Counted from the stretch's first letter, positions 31,309 through 38,030 are shown. The stretch: 38,030 nt of DNA from a virus (IMGVR_UViG_3300042324_000104:1-38030); one strand, 5' to 3'. The notes: a model not told the origin generated them from the letters alone. Numbers and translations: made by a program.

Positions 31309-31690
31309 TGTTTTTCTCCAAATAATTCGCAAGCCTTCTCAAAATATCTGGATTATCTCTAGCACTTCCTAAAGCCACGTTACAGGGTTGACAGAGATAA
31401 CCTCTTATGTTTCCTGTATCATGACAATGATCAACTACTAACCGACCCCACTTATGAGAGTTTATGGCTTCTGTGTCACATACCTGACATTTATTGTCAA
31501 GCTTTAATACCTCAGCATTGTATTGGTCTTCAGTTATTCCGTAGGTTCGCTTAAAATGTGCGTTTCGCCCGTAATAACTATAATGACACTTCTTACAATG
31601 CTTATAAAAACCGTCTTTGTACCGAACATTTGAGCTAAACTCTAATATCGGTTTATCTTGCTTACAAATAGCGCAATGCTTTACTTCCAT
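31295..31690 (-). CDS. Endonuclease VII-like recombination nuclease
   Basis: A 131-residue protein. The zinc-binding cysteines (CAICKQ ... CKKCHYSYYGRN) precede the core NKCQVCDTE, LVVDHCHDTGNIRG and YLCQPCNVALG, matching the T4 gp49 endonuclease VII / HNH family that resolves branched DNA before packaging. GAGG lies 6 bases before ATG at 31690; the earlier GTG at 31702 sits on that site. It is the first gene after the second strong leftward promoter. Confidence 0.88.
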   Translation of the reverse strand: MEVKHCAICKQDKPILEFSSNVRYKDGFYKHCKKCHYSYYGRNAHFKRTYGITEDQYNAEVLKLDNKCQVCDTEAINSHKWGRLVVDHCHDTGNIRGYLCQPCNVALGSARDNPDILRRLANYLEKNNGNS

Positions 31691-31798
31691 GTCAGTCCTC
31701 ACTAACCCTCAAGAATAATTTAGGCAGGAAAGTGAGGAACTTTCTTTTCAGGAGCTACCCTAGCCTAAAACCAGTCAACAAATGTTGCTTTAACTTCT

Positions 31799-31827
31799 AT
31801 TATACACTAAATTTTGTCATTTGTCAA
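31799..31827 (-). promoter_or_regulatory. Strong leftward sigma-70 promoter 2
   Basis: Read on the minus strand: perfect -35 TTGACA (31827-31822), 17-base spacer and perfect -10 TATAAT (31804-31799). From -35 to past -10 it is almost the same as the promoter at 35924-35952: both have TTGACAAATGA ... AGTGTATAATAGAA. It sits just after the portal gene and should drive the head assembly, capsid and fibre genes. Confidence 0.85.
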
Positions 31828-31845
31828 GAGCTTTTTCTGCTTTTT

Positions 31846-33840
31846 TTATTGTTTCTGTTGCTTACCAGCCATTTGCATAGCAGTAATACGTTCACCAGAC
31901 TTGATTGATTCTTCTTTTAGTGCTAGTTCAGCTACTTTGACTCGTTTATCGAAGTCATTAGTGTCACTAGAACCACGAGAGATGTTACCAATCATCTTAG
32001 CTTCAGCTTCTTGAGGCATAATCTGAGCTTCAACAGTCTTCTTCTGAGCATCAGCACGATTCTTCTCTGCAGAAGAGTTGTAATACTCAATTTGTGAGCC
32101 TTTGAGGTCCATATCCATCTGAGCTGCCTGTTGAGCCATCTGAGCTTGTGCTGGATCAGGCTGTGACATCTGTTGTAGTTGAGCTACGATAGCATCACGG
32201 TTAGATAAGCTGCTAGATTGGATGATTCCTTGGAGTAATACAGGAGTAATAGGGCTTTGTGGTCCTAAAGTCTGCATTAAACCAATCATTTGTTGCTGTT
32301 CATACTCACGTGCAACCATTCCAAGGGTAGAAATAGGCATGAATTTGAAGTCTTGAACGGGATAACGCTCAGGATCGAACTGCATAAAGCGATAAGCAGA
32401 CTTGGTAATGAATGGAATTAAGAAATCTTCTTGGAAATTGATCAATGCACGTTTGTTTTTCTTCATCAAACCTGACAAAGCCATAGACAAACCAGCACCA
32501 GAAGCTTCTCCGCCTGCCACTTGTGATGGCATTTGGGAGCTATCCAATGTACCAGTTGCTTGTAATAGCATCTGTTGGAATGTCTGGGCGGTCTGCATAT
32601 TGCCGGTGTCGGTAGAACCGAACTTAAACGGCATCATAATCTCTGCTGGATTACCGTTCACCAAGAAATTCTTACCGGGACGTACTTCATACTTAGCACC
32701 ACGTGGTAGACGGGTTGCGTCCATAGCCATCATTGGTGCTGTAGTCAATGCTAATGAATCTAAGTGGCTACGCATTTGGGCATCAAGTGCCTTCTGCATA
32801 TTGTAGCCCTTCTCAGTTGTACCACGACCCCAGAAACGACCCGGCATAGAGTCAGCTTGGTAAGCTACTACAGGACGATCTTTCATCATGTAAGGGCTTT
32901 CCTCAGCTTTGAGGAGATACTGGTTGTCAGCAATAACAATAACTGCTTCAACCATGTCGCTGTACTCAGCAGGTGCAGAGTCTTCAGGGAATAGAACTGC
33001 AGGCTTCTCACCTTTTTCTAAACCTTCAAGCATAGCACGTGGAACTTTACCGTACCAACGTAGTACAGGCAGCTTATCAATACGTGAAGGAGACTCTTCC
33101 TGTGTACGCTCTAAGTCTGTAGAACGATAGCTAGGGGAGATTGCTACTTTACGATAAATCTTATTCTCAATGCCTTCTACAATAGTGTAGTAAGACATAT
33201 ATTCTTCAATAGCTACACCAAGAGAATCTTCGACAGTCAGTGCATTAGGGTCGATCAAGAAGTTACGTGGGTTGATAGCATTTAAACCAACCATGAACTG
33301 CTTCTTCTCCATTACACCAATAGCAGCTACGGTAGCGCCGGGGATAGGCTGTGTTGCAGGAGACAATACAGTCTCTTCGTTAACAACGATTTCACCAATA
33401 CCTGTACCATATAGCTCAGCTAACAGGATAACATCATCAACTGCTTTCTTGATGCGACTACGTTTAAAGTCTTCGTGCATCTGTGTACGTGTCAAGGCAA
33501 TGTCCATTGGATCTTGATCTTGTACATCGTCAGCAATATCAAACCACTCACCACGTCCAAACACAGCTTCTGAAATTTCAGCTTGCTTAGCTTCGATAGC
33601 TTGTTGCATAGCTGGAGTAACTAAACGTGAACGCTCTGACTCACGCATCTTGTCTTCAGCAGCCCAGATACCACGGAACATACGCTCATACTCATCCCAG
33701 TAAGGAAGGTAGTTAGTGTCTCGGTGGTTTCTCCATTCGTCGCAGTGGGCGAGAACGAATTCAATTAGGTCTTTATCCTTAGCTGTTTCTTCTACTTCTT
33801 CAAACTTGGATAACTTCTGATCGATGGCTTTATCTGACAT
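31846..33840 (-). CDS. Portal (head-tail connector) protein
   Basis: A 664-residue protein starting MSDKAIDQKLSKFEEVEETA. Portal features: 'LPYWDEYERMFRGIW', a long central domain with LLAELYGTGIGEIVV and AINPRNFLIDPNAL, then SYRSTDLERTQ and a Gln/Ala-rich helical crown at the C-terminus (about 580-664). It makes the dodecameric ring for DNA packaging with the terminase. It is longer than T7 gp8 (536). It starts 3 bases after the neighbouring stop. Confidence 0.88.
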   Translation of the reverse strand: MSDKAIDQKLSKFEEVEETAKDKDLIEFVLAHCDEWRNHRDTNYLPYWDEYERMFRGIWAAEDKMRESERSRLVTPAMQQAIEAKQAEISEAVFGRGEWFDIADDVQDQDPMDIALTRTQMHEDFKRSRIKKAVDDVILLAELYGTGIGEIVVNEETVLSPATQPIPGATVAAIGVMEKKQFMVGLNAINPRNFLIDPNALTVEDSLGVAIEEYMSYYTIVEGIENKIYRKVAISPSYRSTDLERTQEESPSRIDKLPVLRWYGKVPRAMLEGLEKGEKPAVLFPEDSAPAEYSDMVEAVIVIADNQYLLKAEESPYMMKDRPVVAYQADSMPGRFWGRGTTEKGYNMQKALDAQMRSHLDSLALTTAPMMAMDATRLPRGAKYEVRPGKNFLVNGNPAEIMMPFKFGSTDTGNMQTAQTFQQMLLQATGTLDSSQMPSQVAGGEASGAGLSMALSGLMKKNKRALINFQEDFLIPFITKSAYRFMQFDPERYPVQDFKFMPISTLGMVAREYEQQQMIGLMQTLGPQSPITPVLLQGIIQSSSLSNRDAIVAQLQQMSQPDPAQAQMAQQAAQMDMDLKGSQIEYYNSSAEKNRADAQKKTVEAQIMPQEAEAKMIGNISRGSSDTNDFDKRVKVAELALKEESIKSGERITAMQMAGKQQKQ

Positions 33841-33842
33841 TC

Positions 33843-34091
33843 TTAGTCTTCCTTAGTTGAATCTTTGATGGTTGACGCAAACGGATCTGCAAACTCAATT
33901 TCAACTTGCTCTACAGCAGGGAAAAAGATTTTGTTATCTTTCATGCCTTGTTCTTTAGCAGCAGTGATAATCTTCATCAAGCAATCACCACTAAGGTAGT
34001 TCAGCTCTTCTTTGATAACTTCCCAAACTGCTTTATTCTTACTGAGTTCTTCAAAGTTTAGAGGAACAAATTCATTTTCTTTATCGTACAT
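33843..34091 (-). CDS. Hypothetical 82-aa protein between terminase and portal
   Basis: Starts MYDKENEFVPLNFEELSKNK, acidic and helical. It lies 7 bases after the large terminase gene and directly before portal. Small genes at this place in podoviruses are often of unknown role. No motif is seen. Confidence 0.6.
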   Translation of the reverse strand: MYDKENEFVPLNFEELSKNKAVWEVIKEELNYLSGDCLMKIITAAKEQGMKDNKIFFPAVEQVEIEFADPFASTIKDSTKED

Positions 34092-34098
34092 ATTTTCC

Positions 34099-35352
34099 TT
34101 AGTAGGCTGAGATGGTGTCTAAAGGTTCGTACTCGTCGGAGTCATCATCACTGAAGTACGAGGTTACAGCTAATTGATCTACGTAACTTAAAGCGTCAAT
34201 CAAGTCATCATGCACTTGAGAAGTAGGGAACATTAAGAACTCATCCTTAAAGTCATCCCAGTCTTCACTCTCATTGAGGATAACCTTACCGTGCTCAAAG
34301 CGTCCCTGCAAAGCCCAGATAACACGTTCAGTTTTCTTCTTGTTACCGTGAGTTAAGTCTTGGATATGACAGTACACATTATTAGACCGCATCAGATCGC
34401 TTAGATAGGGCAACACGGCATTCTTTAAGCTACCACGTTCTATCCCTACTGCCAGAGGTTTAAACTCCGCTATGTTCTTTAAAATGCGTCTAGCAGTGTC
34501 TTGTACATCCCAACGACCTGTTTCTATCTTGTGAACAAACCAATCACCGCTTTCATCCACCTTAACAACTGCGATGGCAGTTTTATCAAGGCGCTTCTTA
34601 CGTTCGGCTGAGTTGTTAATATTTTCAAAACCAGCCAAGTCAATAGCAATATAATACGAACCGTATTTGGGTTCTTCTCCATACTTTAGCCAAGACTCCT
34701 TAAACACGTCTGTACCAGCGTTATCGAAGCTGGCTTCATATTCTTGCTTAAAGGCAAAGCTACTAAGTGTCTTTCTAGCGCCTTCAATCTCTTCAGGATC
34801 AATCAAGGGATTGTCCTTAGTTGTGAAGTGCCAAGACTTCCACTCTTTATCCTCGTCTTCAAGACCGAGGTTGTACATATCATAAAACCAGTTACGTCCC
34901 TTTGGTGTACCAATAAACAAGGCAGAACCTTTTTTATCAGACAGAGAAGCTCGAATAACCTTTTCCCAAGTATCAGGCTTAATGTCAGCGACCTCGTCCA
35001 ACACTGCGAATGTCAAACTAACACCACGAAGGGTATCAGGACGGTCAGAGCCTCGAACGTAAATCTTTGCGCCATTGACTAAAGTAATGTCAAGGTTGTT
35101 AATGTGTGCGGACTGGATAACATCTCTTCCTAAGTCGAGTAACAAGTCCCAGATAATCTGACGAGCTTGTCCTTGAGTAGGAGCGACATACATCACCGCA
35201 GAGCCTTTAGGACATTTCAGTCCTTCAACTAATAATGCTACAGCAGATAGTCTTGACTTACCACAACGACGACCTGCGACAATAACTTTAAATCTAGTAG
35301 TGTCCTTATAAACTTCTTGCTGCCAAGGCAGTAGTTCAAAGTTAAGGTTCAT
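34099..35352 (-). CDS. terL: Terminase large subunit
   Basis: A 417-residue packaging motor with nuclease. The ATPase shows Walker A AGRRCGKS (26-33) and Walker B VLDE (117-120). The C-terminal RNase H-like nuclease shows Asp238 in YIAIDLA, E305 in VGIERG and Asp382/383/386 in HDDLIDAL. It drives DNA into the head through the portal and cuts concatemers. The ATG overlaps the small subunit by 11 bases. It is in the short size range of podovirus TerL proteins. Confidence 0.93.
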   Translation of the reverse strand: MNLNFELLPWQQEVYKDTTRFKVIVAGRRCGKSRLSAVALLVEGLKCPKGSAVMYVAPTQGQARQIIWDLLLDLGRDVIQSAHINNLDITLVNGAKIYVRGSDRPDTLRGVSLTFAVLDEVADIKPDTWEKVIRASLSDKKGSALFIGTPKGRNWFYDMYNLGLEDEDKEWKSWHFTTKDNPLIDPEEIEGARKTLSSFAFKQEYEASFDNAGTDVFKESWLKYGEEPKYGSYYIAIDLAGFENINNSAERKKRLDKTAIAVVKVDESGDWFVHKIETGRWDVQDTARRILKNIAEFKPLAVGIERGSLKNAVLPYLSDLMRSNNVYCHIQDLTHGNKKKTERVIWALQGRFEHGKVILNESEDWDDFKDEFLMFPTSQVHDDLIDALSYVDQLAVTSYFSDDDSDEYEPLDTISAY

Positions 35353-35770
35353 AGTCCTCGTCCATGTCTACGACATCAGCTTGTTCTGAGGACTGTTCAA
35401 TCTTAGCTTCACCAATACCAGTGATATTGATTTGTATTGCGTTACGCTGACCTTTAGCGTCTTTCTCAAACATTGACAGTGGTAGGATACGATCCATAGC
35501 CATCTTCAATGCTGCCATCTGACCGGGATGATCATCATCTTGCCCGATCTGTATAATCTTTTCAATTACTGCAGAGCCGCTAGTGCCTAGTAGTCGTTGC
35601 TTAAACTCAGCTAGTCTACCGGTGTCATTCTTAGGACGACCAATAGGAGCTTTAGCTTTCTTTAAGTCTTCCTTACGAGGACGACCCATCTTAGCTTTCT
35701 TCTTCGCCGTAGGCGCTACATCAGTAGCACTCACTTCGTTCGTGACAACAACTATTTCTTTATCCGACAT
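35342..35770 (-). CDS. terS: Terminase small subunit-like DNA-binding protein
   Basis: A 142-residue protein directly before terL. Residues about 28-48 carry two AT-hook-like elements (GRPRKEDLKKAKAP and IGRPKND) that can bind AT-rich DNA; a helical centre (LKMAMDRILP) and acidic C-terminus follow. Position and the DNA-binding features support the small terminase role, although similarity to a typical TerS is weak. It is the first gene of the leftward unit, with a strong promoter about 150 bases upstream. Confidence 0.7.
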   Translation of the reverse strand: MSDKEIVVVTNEVSATDVAPTAKKKAKMGRPRKEDLKKAKAPIGRPKNDTGRLAEFKQRLLGTSGSAVIEKIIQIGQDDDHPGQMAALKMAMDRILPLSMFEKDAKGQRNAIQINITGIGEAKIEQSSEQADVVDMDEDYEP

Positions 35771-35786
35771 AAGCCTCTCAGGTTAT

Positions 35787-35801
35787 TGTGCTTTTTGCAC
35801 A
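35787..35801 (-). promoter_or_regulatory. Hairpin in the leader of the leftward unit
   Basis: Perfect inverted repeat TGTGC / GCACA with a 5-base loop (A on the transcribed minus-strand message), 17 bases before the terS ATG. It may affect translation or stability of the late message. Confidence 0.4.
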
Positions 35802-35810
35802 GCCCTACTA

Positions 35811-35868
35811 TACTTTAAAGTTAAACGTAGATAGTTATAACTTATAATGTATAACTAATAATAGTTAA
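35811..35868 (-). promoter_or_regulatory. Composite palindromic element, copy 2
   Basis: The minus strand holds AACTA-TTAT-TAGTT (35866-35853) and further on the palindrome ACTTTAAAGT (35821-35812) within TAACTTTAAAGTA. The first 19 bases match the 1793-1811 element at 17 places. A further perfect palindrome AGTTATAACT lies between them. It is inside the leader of the late unit, downstream of its promoter. Confidence 0.5.
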
Positions 35869-35923
35869 CTTACTTAGTAAAACACCCTTAGTGTTTTGAA
35901 TGCATAAGTTCCTCTATAGTTCT

Positions 35924-35952
35924 ATTATACACTATCTTGATTCATTTGTCAA
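35924..35952 (-). promoter_or_regulatory. Strong leftward sigma-70 promoter 1 (late unit)
   Basis: Read on the minus strand: -35 TTGACA (35952-35947), 17-base spacer and -10 TATAAT (35929-35924), a full consensus match. Predicted start is near 35917, giving a 147-base leader before terS that contains the palindromic element and a hairpin. Confidence 0.85.
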
Positions 35953-35991
35953 TACTTTTATGATATTTATTTTAGGTATTGTCTTCTTAGT

Positions 35992-36035
35992 AGGTCCTGC
36001 GGACAGCGCACCTGACCTCTATAAGCCCTTCGGGT
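35992..36035 (+). other. GC-rich structured island
   Basis: Two neighbouring stems: AGGTC / GACCT (35992-36018) with an inner TGCG / CGCA, and CCC-TTC-GGG (36027-36035). A 25-aa frame with a hydrophobic start (35960-36037, MIFILGIVFLVGPADSAPD) overlaps it but has no ribosome site. It may be a small RNA, a packaging or origin element, or an unproven micro-protein. Confidence 0.3.
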
Positions 36036-36168
36036 GAGCATCCTCTGGCGATATAACTTTTACAATACTTATTACTTTTACTTATATAGGGTAATGTCTT
36101 AGGCTATGTCGTTGATTTATAAGGGATTCTTCTTTGTCATCTTAGACACCACTTTCTTGGCTTTTTAG

Positions 36169-36181
36169 TAACTTTAAAGTA
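36169..36181 (+). promoter_or_regulatory. TAACTTTAAAGTA palindrome, copy 3
   Basis: The same 13-mer as at 1810-1822 and 35811-35823, without the AACTAT-ATAGTT part. It lies in the middle of the divergent control region. Confidence 0.45.
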
Positions 36182-36442
36182 GAGGTTGTTTTACTTTTTT
36201 AGGTGCTTGGGAGGTATCCGTAACAGAAACTCAGTAGCACTACCCCCTCCCCCGTACTTCAAAGGCTAAGCAGTCCTATAGCGGTCTAGACTGGACCTTG
36301 TGAGGTCTCTATAGGTCTACAATCGGGGAGCGTATGAGCCGTTGAAGGACCCTATTAAGTAACCTATCCAGTACTAGATAGACTTAAACCCTGAGACCAT
36401 AAAAATACTATAGGGGCAAAATAATTGCATAGGCGCTTCGAC

Positions 36443-36470
36443 TTGAGAGACCTGCTAAGTACTGTATAAA
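36443..36470 (+). promoter_or_regulatory. Rightward early promoter 1
   Basis: The -35 is TTGAGA (36443-36448), the spacer is 16 bases and the -10 is TATAAA (36465-36470). Its transcript would begin near 36477, just before the AGGGA-AAG-TCCCT hairpin (36479-36491). Confidence 0.5.
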
Positions 36471-36478
36471 TATACATT

Positions 36479-36491
36479 AGGGAAAGTCCCT
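36479..36491 (+). promoter_or_regulatory. Hairpin or operator AGGGA-AAG-TCCCT
   Basis: A perfect 5-base inverted repeat with a 3-base centre, between the two rightward promoters. It may be an operator or a 5' stabilising stem for transcripts from the upstream promoter. Confidence 0.4.
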
Positions 36492-36503
36492 ATAAAATAA
36501 TTA

Positions 36504-36532
36504 TTGACATCTACAAAACTTATGTTTATTCT
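36504..36532 (+). promoter_or_regulatory. Rightward early promoter 2
   Basis: Perfect -35 TTGACA (36504-36509), 17-base spacer and -10 TATTCT (36527-36532, four of six consensus bases). Predicted start near 36539 gives a 26-base leader with AAAAAGGA before the first early ATG. Confidence 0.7.
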
Positions 36533-36564
36533 GATTACAAGTTAAACAAAAAGGAATTAAAATC

Positions 36565-36783
36565 ATGTCAAAAGCCCCTAATTATATCGTTGTCGCAACA
36601 TTTTCAAAACAAGCTCATGCCGAAGATTTTTGTAAGTCTTTTGGTGTAAGCTATTTTGATGTAATCTTTAACCATGGCGGGTTAGGTTTGGAAGCTAGGG
36701 TGTATGAAGATTTAAGCTTGCAAGGGATCACTCAAGATCAATCCAATGCTTTAATTGGTTACTTAACACGTCATATTAATTAA
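36565..36783 (+). CDS. First early gene, hypothetical 72-aa protein
   Basis: Starts MSKAPNYIVVATFSKQAHAE. The alternating pattern and 'FSKQAHAEDFCKSFG' segment suggest a small alpha/beta fold. AAGGA lies 9 bases before ATG. As the first gene after the early promoter it is a likely host-takeover protein, but it is not recognised. Confidence 0.65.
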   Translation: MSKAPNYIVVATFSKQAHAEDFCKSFGVSYFDVIFNHGGLGLEARVYEDLSLQGITQDQSNALIGYLTRHIN

Positions 36784-36793
36784 GGGGTTTATC

Positions 36794-36874
36794 ATGCTTA
36801 AAAGCTTTATACTTACAGGGTTTGCAGTCTATAGCGTTATCATTGCAGTAGTTTATATTACATTCTATCTATAA
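36794..36874 (+). CDS. Single-helix membrane miniprotein, 26 aa
   Basis: A short frame MLKSFILTGFAVYSVIIAVV and six more residues, almost wholly hydrophobic. It has the same AAGGGG-TTTATC-ATG ribosome site pattern as its neighbours, fits exactly between two early genes and probably inserts in the inner membrane. Its role is unknown. Confidence 0.5.
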   Translation: MLKSFILTGFAVYSVIIAVVYITFYL

Positions 36875-36884
36875 GGGATCAATC

Positions 36885-37604
36885 ATGTTTAAACGTCAAT
36901 CTTTATTAGGTTTTAACACTAACGCAAAAACTGTTAAGGGCGAGAAAATCGGCTACTTTACGGGCATTCTATACTTAGCGCCGTCAGATATCAGCGGCTT
37001 TCAAGTTTGCCCAATGGCTAAACTAGCACAATGCGAAGCGGCTTGTCTATACACTGCAGGACGTGGTGCATTCAATAGCATTCAGAAGGCTAGAATTGCC
37101 AAAACTCAAAAATTCTTTAATGACCGTCCTAATTTTATGCTTAACCTAGTGAAGGATATTGAAGCCGGTAAACGTAAAGCCAATAAACTAGGTCAAACCT
37201 TGCTTATCCGTCTTAACGGCACAAGTGACATTAAATGGGAAAACGTAAGCTTTACGGACTTTGACGGTAAGGTCTATCCTAATTTAATGAGCCGCTTTCC
37301 CGACGTGCAGTTTTATGACTATACAAAAATTGCAAACCGTAAAGACTTGCCTGCAAATTATGACCTTACATTCTCATATAGCAATGTAGTAACATTCCAG
37401 AAGTTTAACGATATTGCTATTAGTCAAAACATGAGACTTGCTGCAGTGTTTAGGTTTGAAAAGGATATTCCTGATACATTCAAGGGAATGCCTGTTATCG
37501 GCGGCGATAATTCAGACGTGCGTCACGTGGAGCCGTTAGGTCATATTGTCGCATTGTATGCTAAGGGGAAAGCCATAAAAGATCAATCCGGATTTGTAAT
37601 TTAA
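36885..37604 (+). CDS. DUF7227/Gp88-like phage protein with conserved cysteines
   Basis: A 239-residue protein. The opening KTVKGEKIGYFTGILYLAPS is followed by a cysteine cluster C42, C50 and C54 (VCPMAKLAQCEAACLYTAGR), then LLIRLNGTSDIKWE, FPDVQFYDYTKI and a final PVIGGDNSDVRH. This layout matches a widespread phage family with no proven activity. The cysteines could bind a metal or iron-sulfur cluster, and the RLNGTSD / YDYTK strands fit a barrel-like fold; both are inference. AAGGG ribosome site. The largest gene of the early block. Confidence 0.75.
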   Translation: MFKRQSLLGFNTNAKTVKGEKIGYFTGILYLAPSDISGFQVCPMAKLAQCEAACLYTAGRGAFNSIQKARIAKTQKFFNDRPNFMLNLVKDIEAGKRKANKLGQTLLIRLNGTSDIKWENVSFTDFDGKVYPNLMSRFPDVQFYDYTKIANRKDLPANYDLTFSYSNVVTFQKFNDIAISQNMRLAAVFRFEKDIPDTFKGMPVIGGDNSDVRHVEPLGHIVALYAKGKAIKDQSGFVI

Positions 37605-37622
37605 CTATCAAGGGGTAAAACA

Positions 37623-37949
37623 ATGGAAGCATTAACAGAAAAGCAAAAAAGTCTTATCGTCAATAACCTTGTGAAAGCTTGCAGCGATATTGAGAAGCTT
37701 AACGGGACGGGCTATAAGTATATTTATTTAGCTAATGGCTTTATCGCTCATTACAATATCGGCGGCTTTAAAGATCACTATTCTAGGTATGATCTAGAGA
37801 CGGATATTATTAAAAACTTACAGTCTAATTTATGGTTAAATTTCAGGGAAGGGGATAGAGACTATCAATATTATAAAAGTAAGGCGGACGTATACCGTCG
37901 GATTGTAGAGAAGCTTAGCAATAAAACACTTAATTTATATAACACTTGA
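37623..37949 (+). CDS. Hypothetical 108-aa protein across the map junction
   Basis: Starts MEALTEKQKSLIVNNLVKAC, helical, with a central Tyr/Gly-rich part (YKYIYLANGFIAHYNIGGF). AAGGGG lies before ATG. The end lies in the terminal repeat, so it is followed on the circle by the WYL_2-like gene at 60. No family is recognised. Confidence 0.65.
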   Translation: MEALTEKQKSLIVNNLVKACSDIEKLNGTGYKYIYLANGFIAHYNIGGFKDHYSRYDLETDIIKNLQSNLWLNFREGDRDYQYYKSKADVYRRIVEKLSNKTLNLYNT

Positions 37950-38030
37950 GAAGGGAATTATCATGTTAAATTTTGTAGATAGAATTTTGAATTCTAACGG
38001 TAAGATTATGACCGTTAAATTTATTAAAAA
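37904..38030. repeat. Terminal direct repeat, right copy
   Basis: Exact copy of 1-127. It contains the end of the gene starting at 37623 and the first 68 bases of the WYL_2-like gene that is complete at 60-293. Counting both copies would duplicate these genes. Confidence 0.9.
37963..38030 (+). CDS. 5' fragment of the WYL_2-like gene (complete at 60-293)
   Basis: The first 22 codons repeat those at 60 onwards because of the 127-base terminal overlap. Not a second gene. Confidence 0.9.
   Translation, partial: MLNFVDRILNSNGKIMTVKFIK

Larger units (their letters stand above)
35771..36564. other. About 790-bp non-coding divergent control region
   Basis: No convincing gene. It holds the leftward late promoter, two rightward early promoters, two of the three TAACTTTAAAGTA palindromes, several hairpins (35787-35801, 35992-36018, 36027-36035, 36479-36491), a C5-T-C5 tract (36243-36253) and an inverted pair AGGTCTCT/AGAGACCT (36303-36310 and 36445-36452). 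GC-richer islands sit within AT-rich DNA. It may also be the replication origin or packaging site, which the sequence alone does not show. Confidence 0.7.

Noticed and set aside
32402-32806. 134-residue plus-strand frame inside portal
   Set aside because: It lies antisense to a clear portal gene and has no ribosome site or recognisable features.
36398-36417. ACTATAGGGG resembling the core of T7 RNA polymerase promoters
   Set aside because: Only a short core matches, and no T7-type RNA polymerase gene is present in the genome.
36270-36420. Possible tRNA in the GC-richer part of the control region
   Set aside because: No cloverleaf with a proper T-arm and acceptor stem could be formed.

Overview
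The window is one complete small tailed-phage genome with a short-tailed (podovirus), T7-like gene set, recovered as a circular assembly. The first 127 bases recur exactly as the last 127, so the unit length is 37,903 bp and the gene that ends at 46 is the tail of the gene starting at 37623. The DNA is AT-rich. The spanin pair and signal-anchor endolysin point to a Gram-negative host. No integrase, repressor, RNA polymerase, tRNA or CRISPR was seen, which fits a lytic phage that uses host RNA polymerase.

Layout: two convergent transcription units diverge from a roughly 790-bp non-coding region (35771-36564). The rightward unit runs from 36565 across the junction to 12745. It begins with many very small accessory genes, including a WYL_2-like protein, a zinc-finger protein and a DUF7227/Gp88-like protein. 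Replication and nucleotide genes follow: primase-helicase, family A DNA polymerase, single-strand binding protein, 5'-3' exonuclease, PD-(D/E)XK-like nuclease, DEDDy exonuclease with a zinc ribbon, a DUF3310 protein and a B12-dependent class II ribonucleotide reductase.

The leftward unit runs from 35770 to 12776. In transcription order it holds small and large terminase, portal, endonuclease VII-like protein, FmdB-like zinc ribbon, scaffold and major capsid. Next come an HNH endonuclease and a cassette of fibre and adhesin genes: Ala-rich stalk, C1q-like head, two Gly-rich adhesins, tail-assembly chaperone. Then come holin candidates, small basic proteins, SAR endolysin and nested Rz/Rz1, two tail tube/nozzle proteins, a third Gly-rich fibre, a cupin, and three internal virion (ejection) proteins, the last ending in a lytic transglycosylase domain. 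A bidirectional terminator (12751-12774) separates the two converging units.

Transcription signals are clear. There are two near-identical perfect sigma-70 promoters on the minus strand (TTGACA-17-TATAAT), a third leftward promoter before the tail genes, two rightward early promoters, and internal extended -10 promoters before the SSB and RNR genes. The most unusual points are a tail-fibre gene with no ATG/GTG/TTG start beside an HNH gene, a composite palindromic element repeated in divergent leaders, the modular adhesin cassette, and the structured non-coding region.
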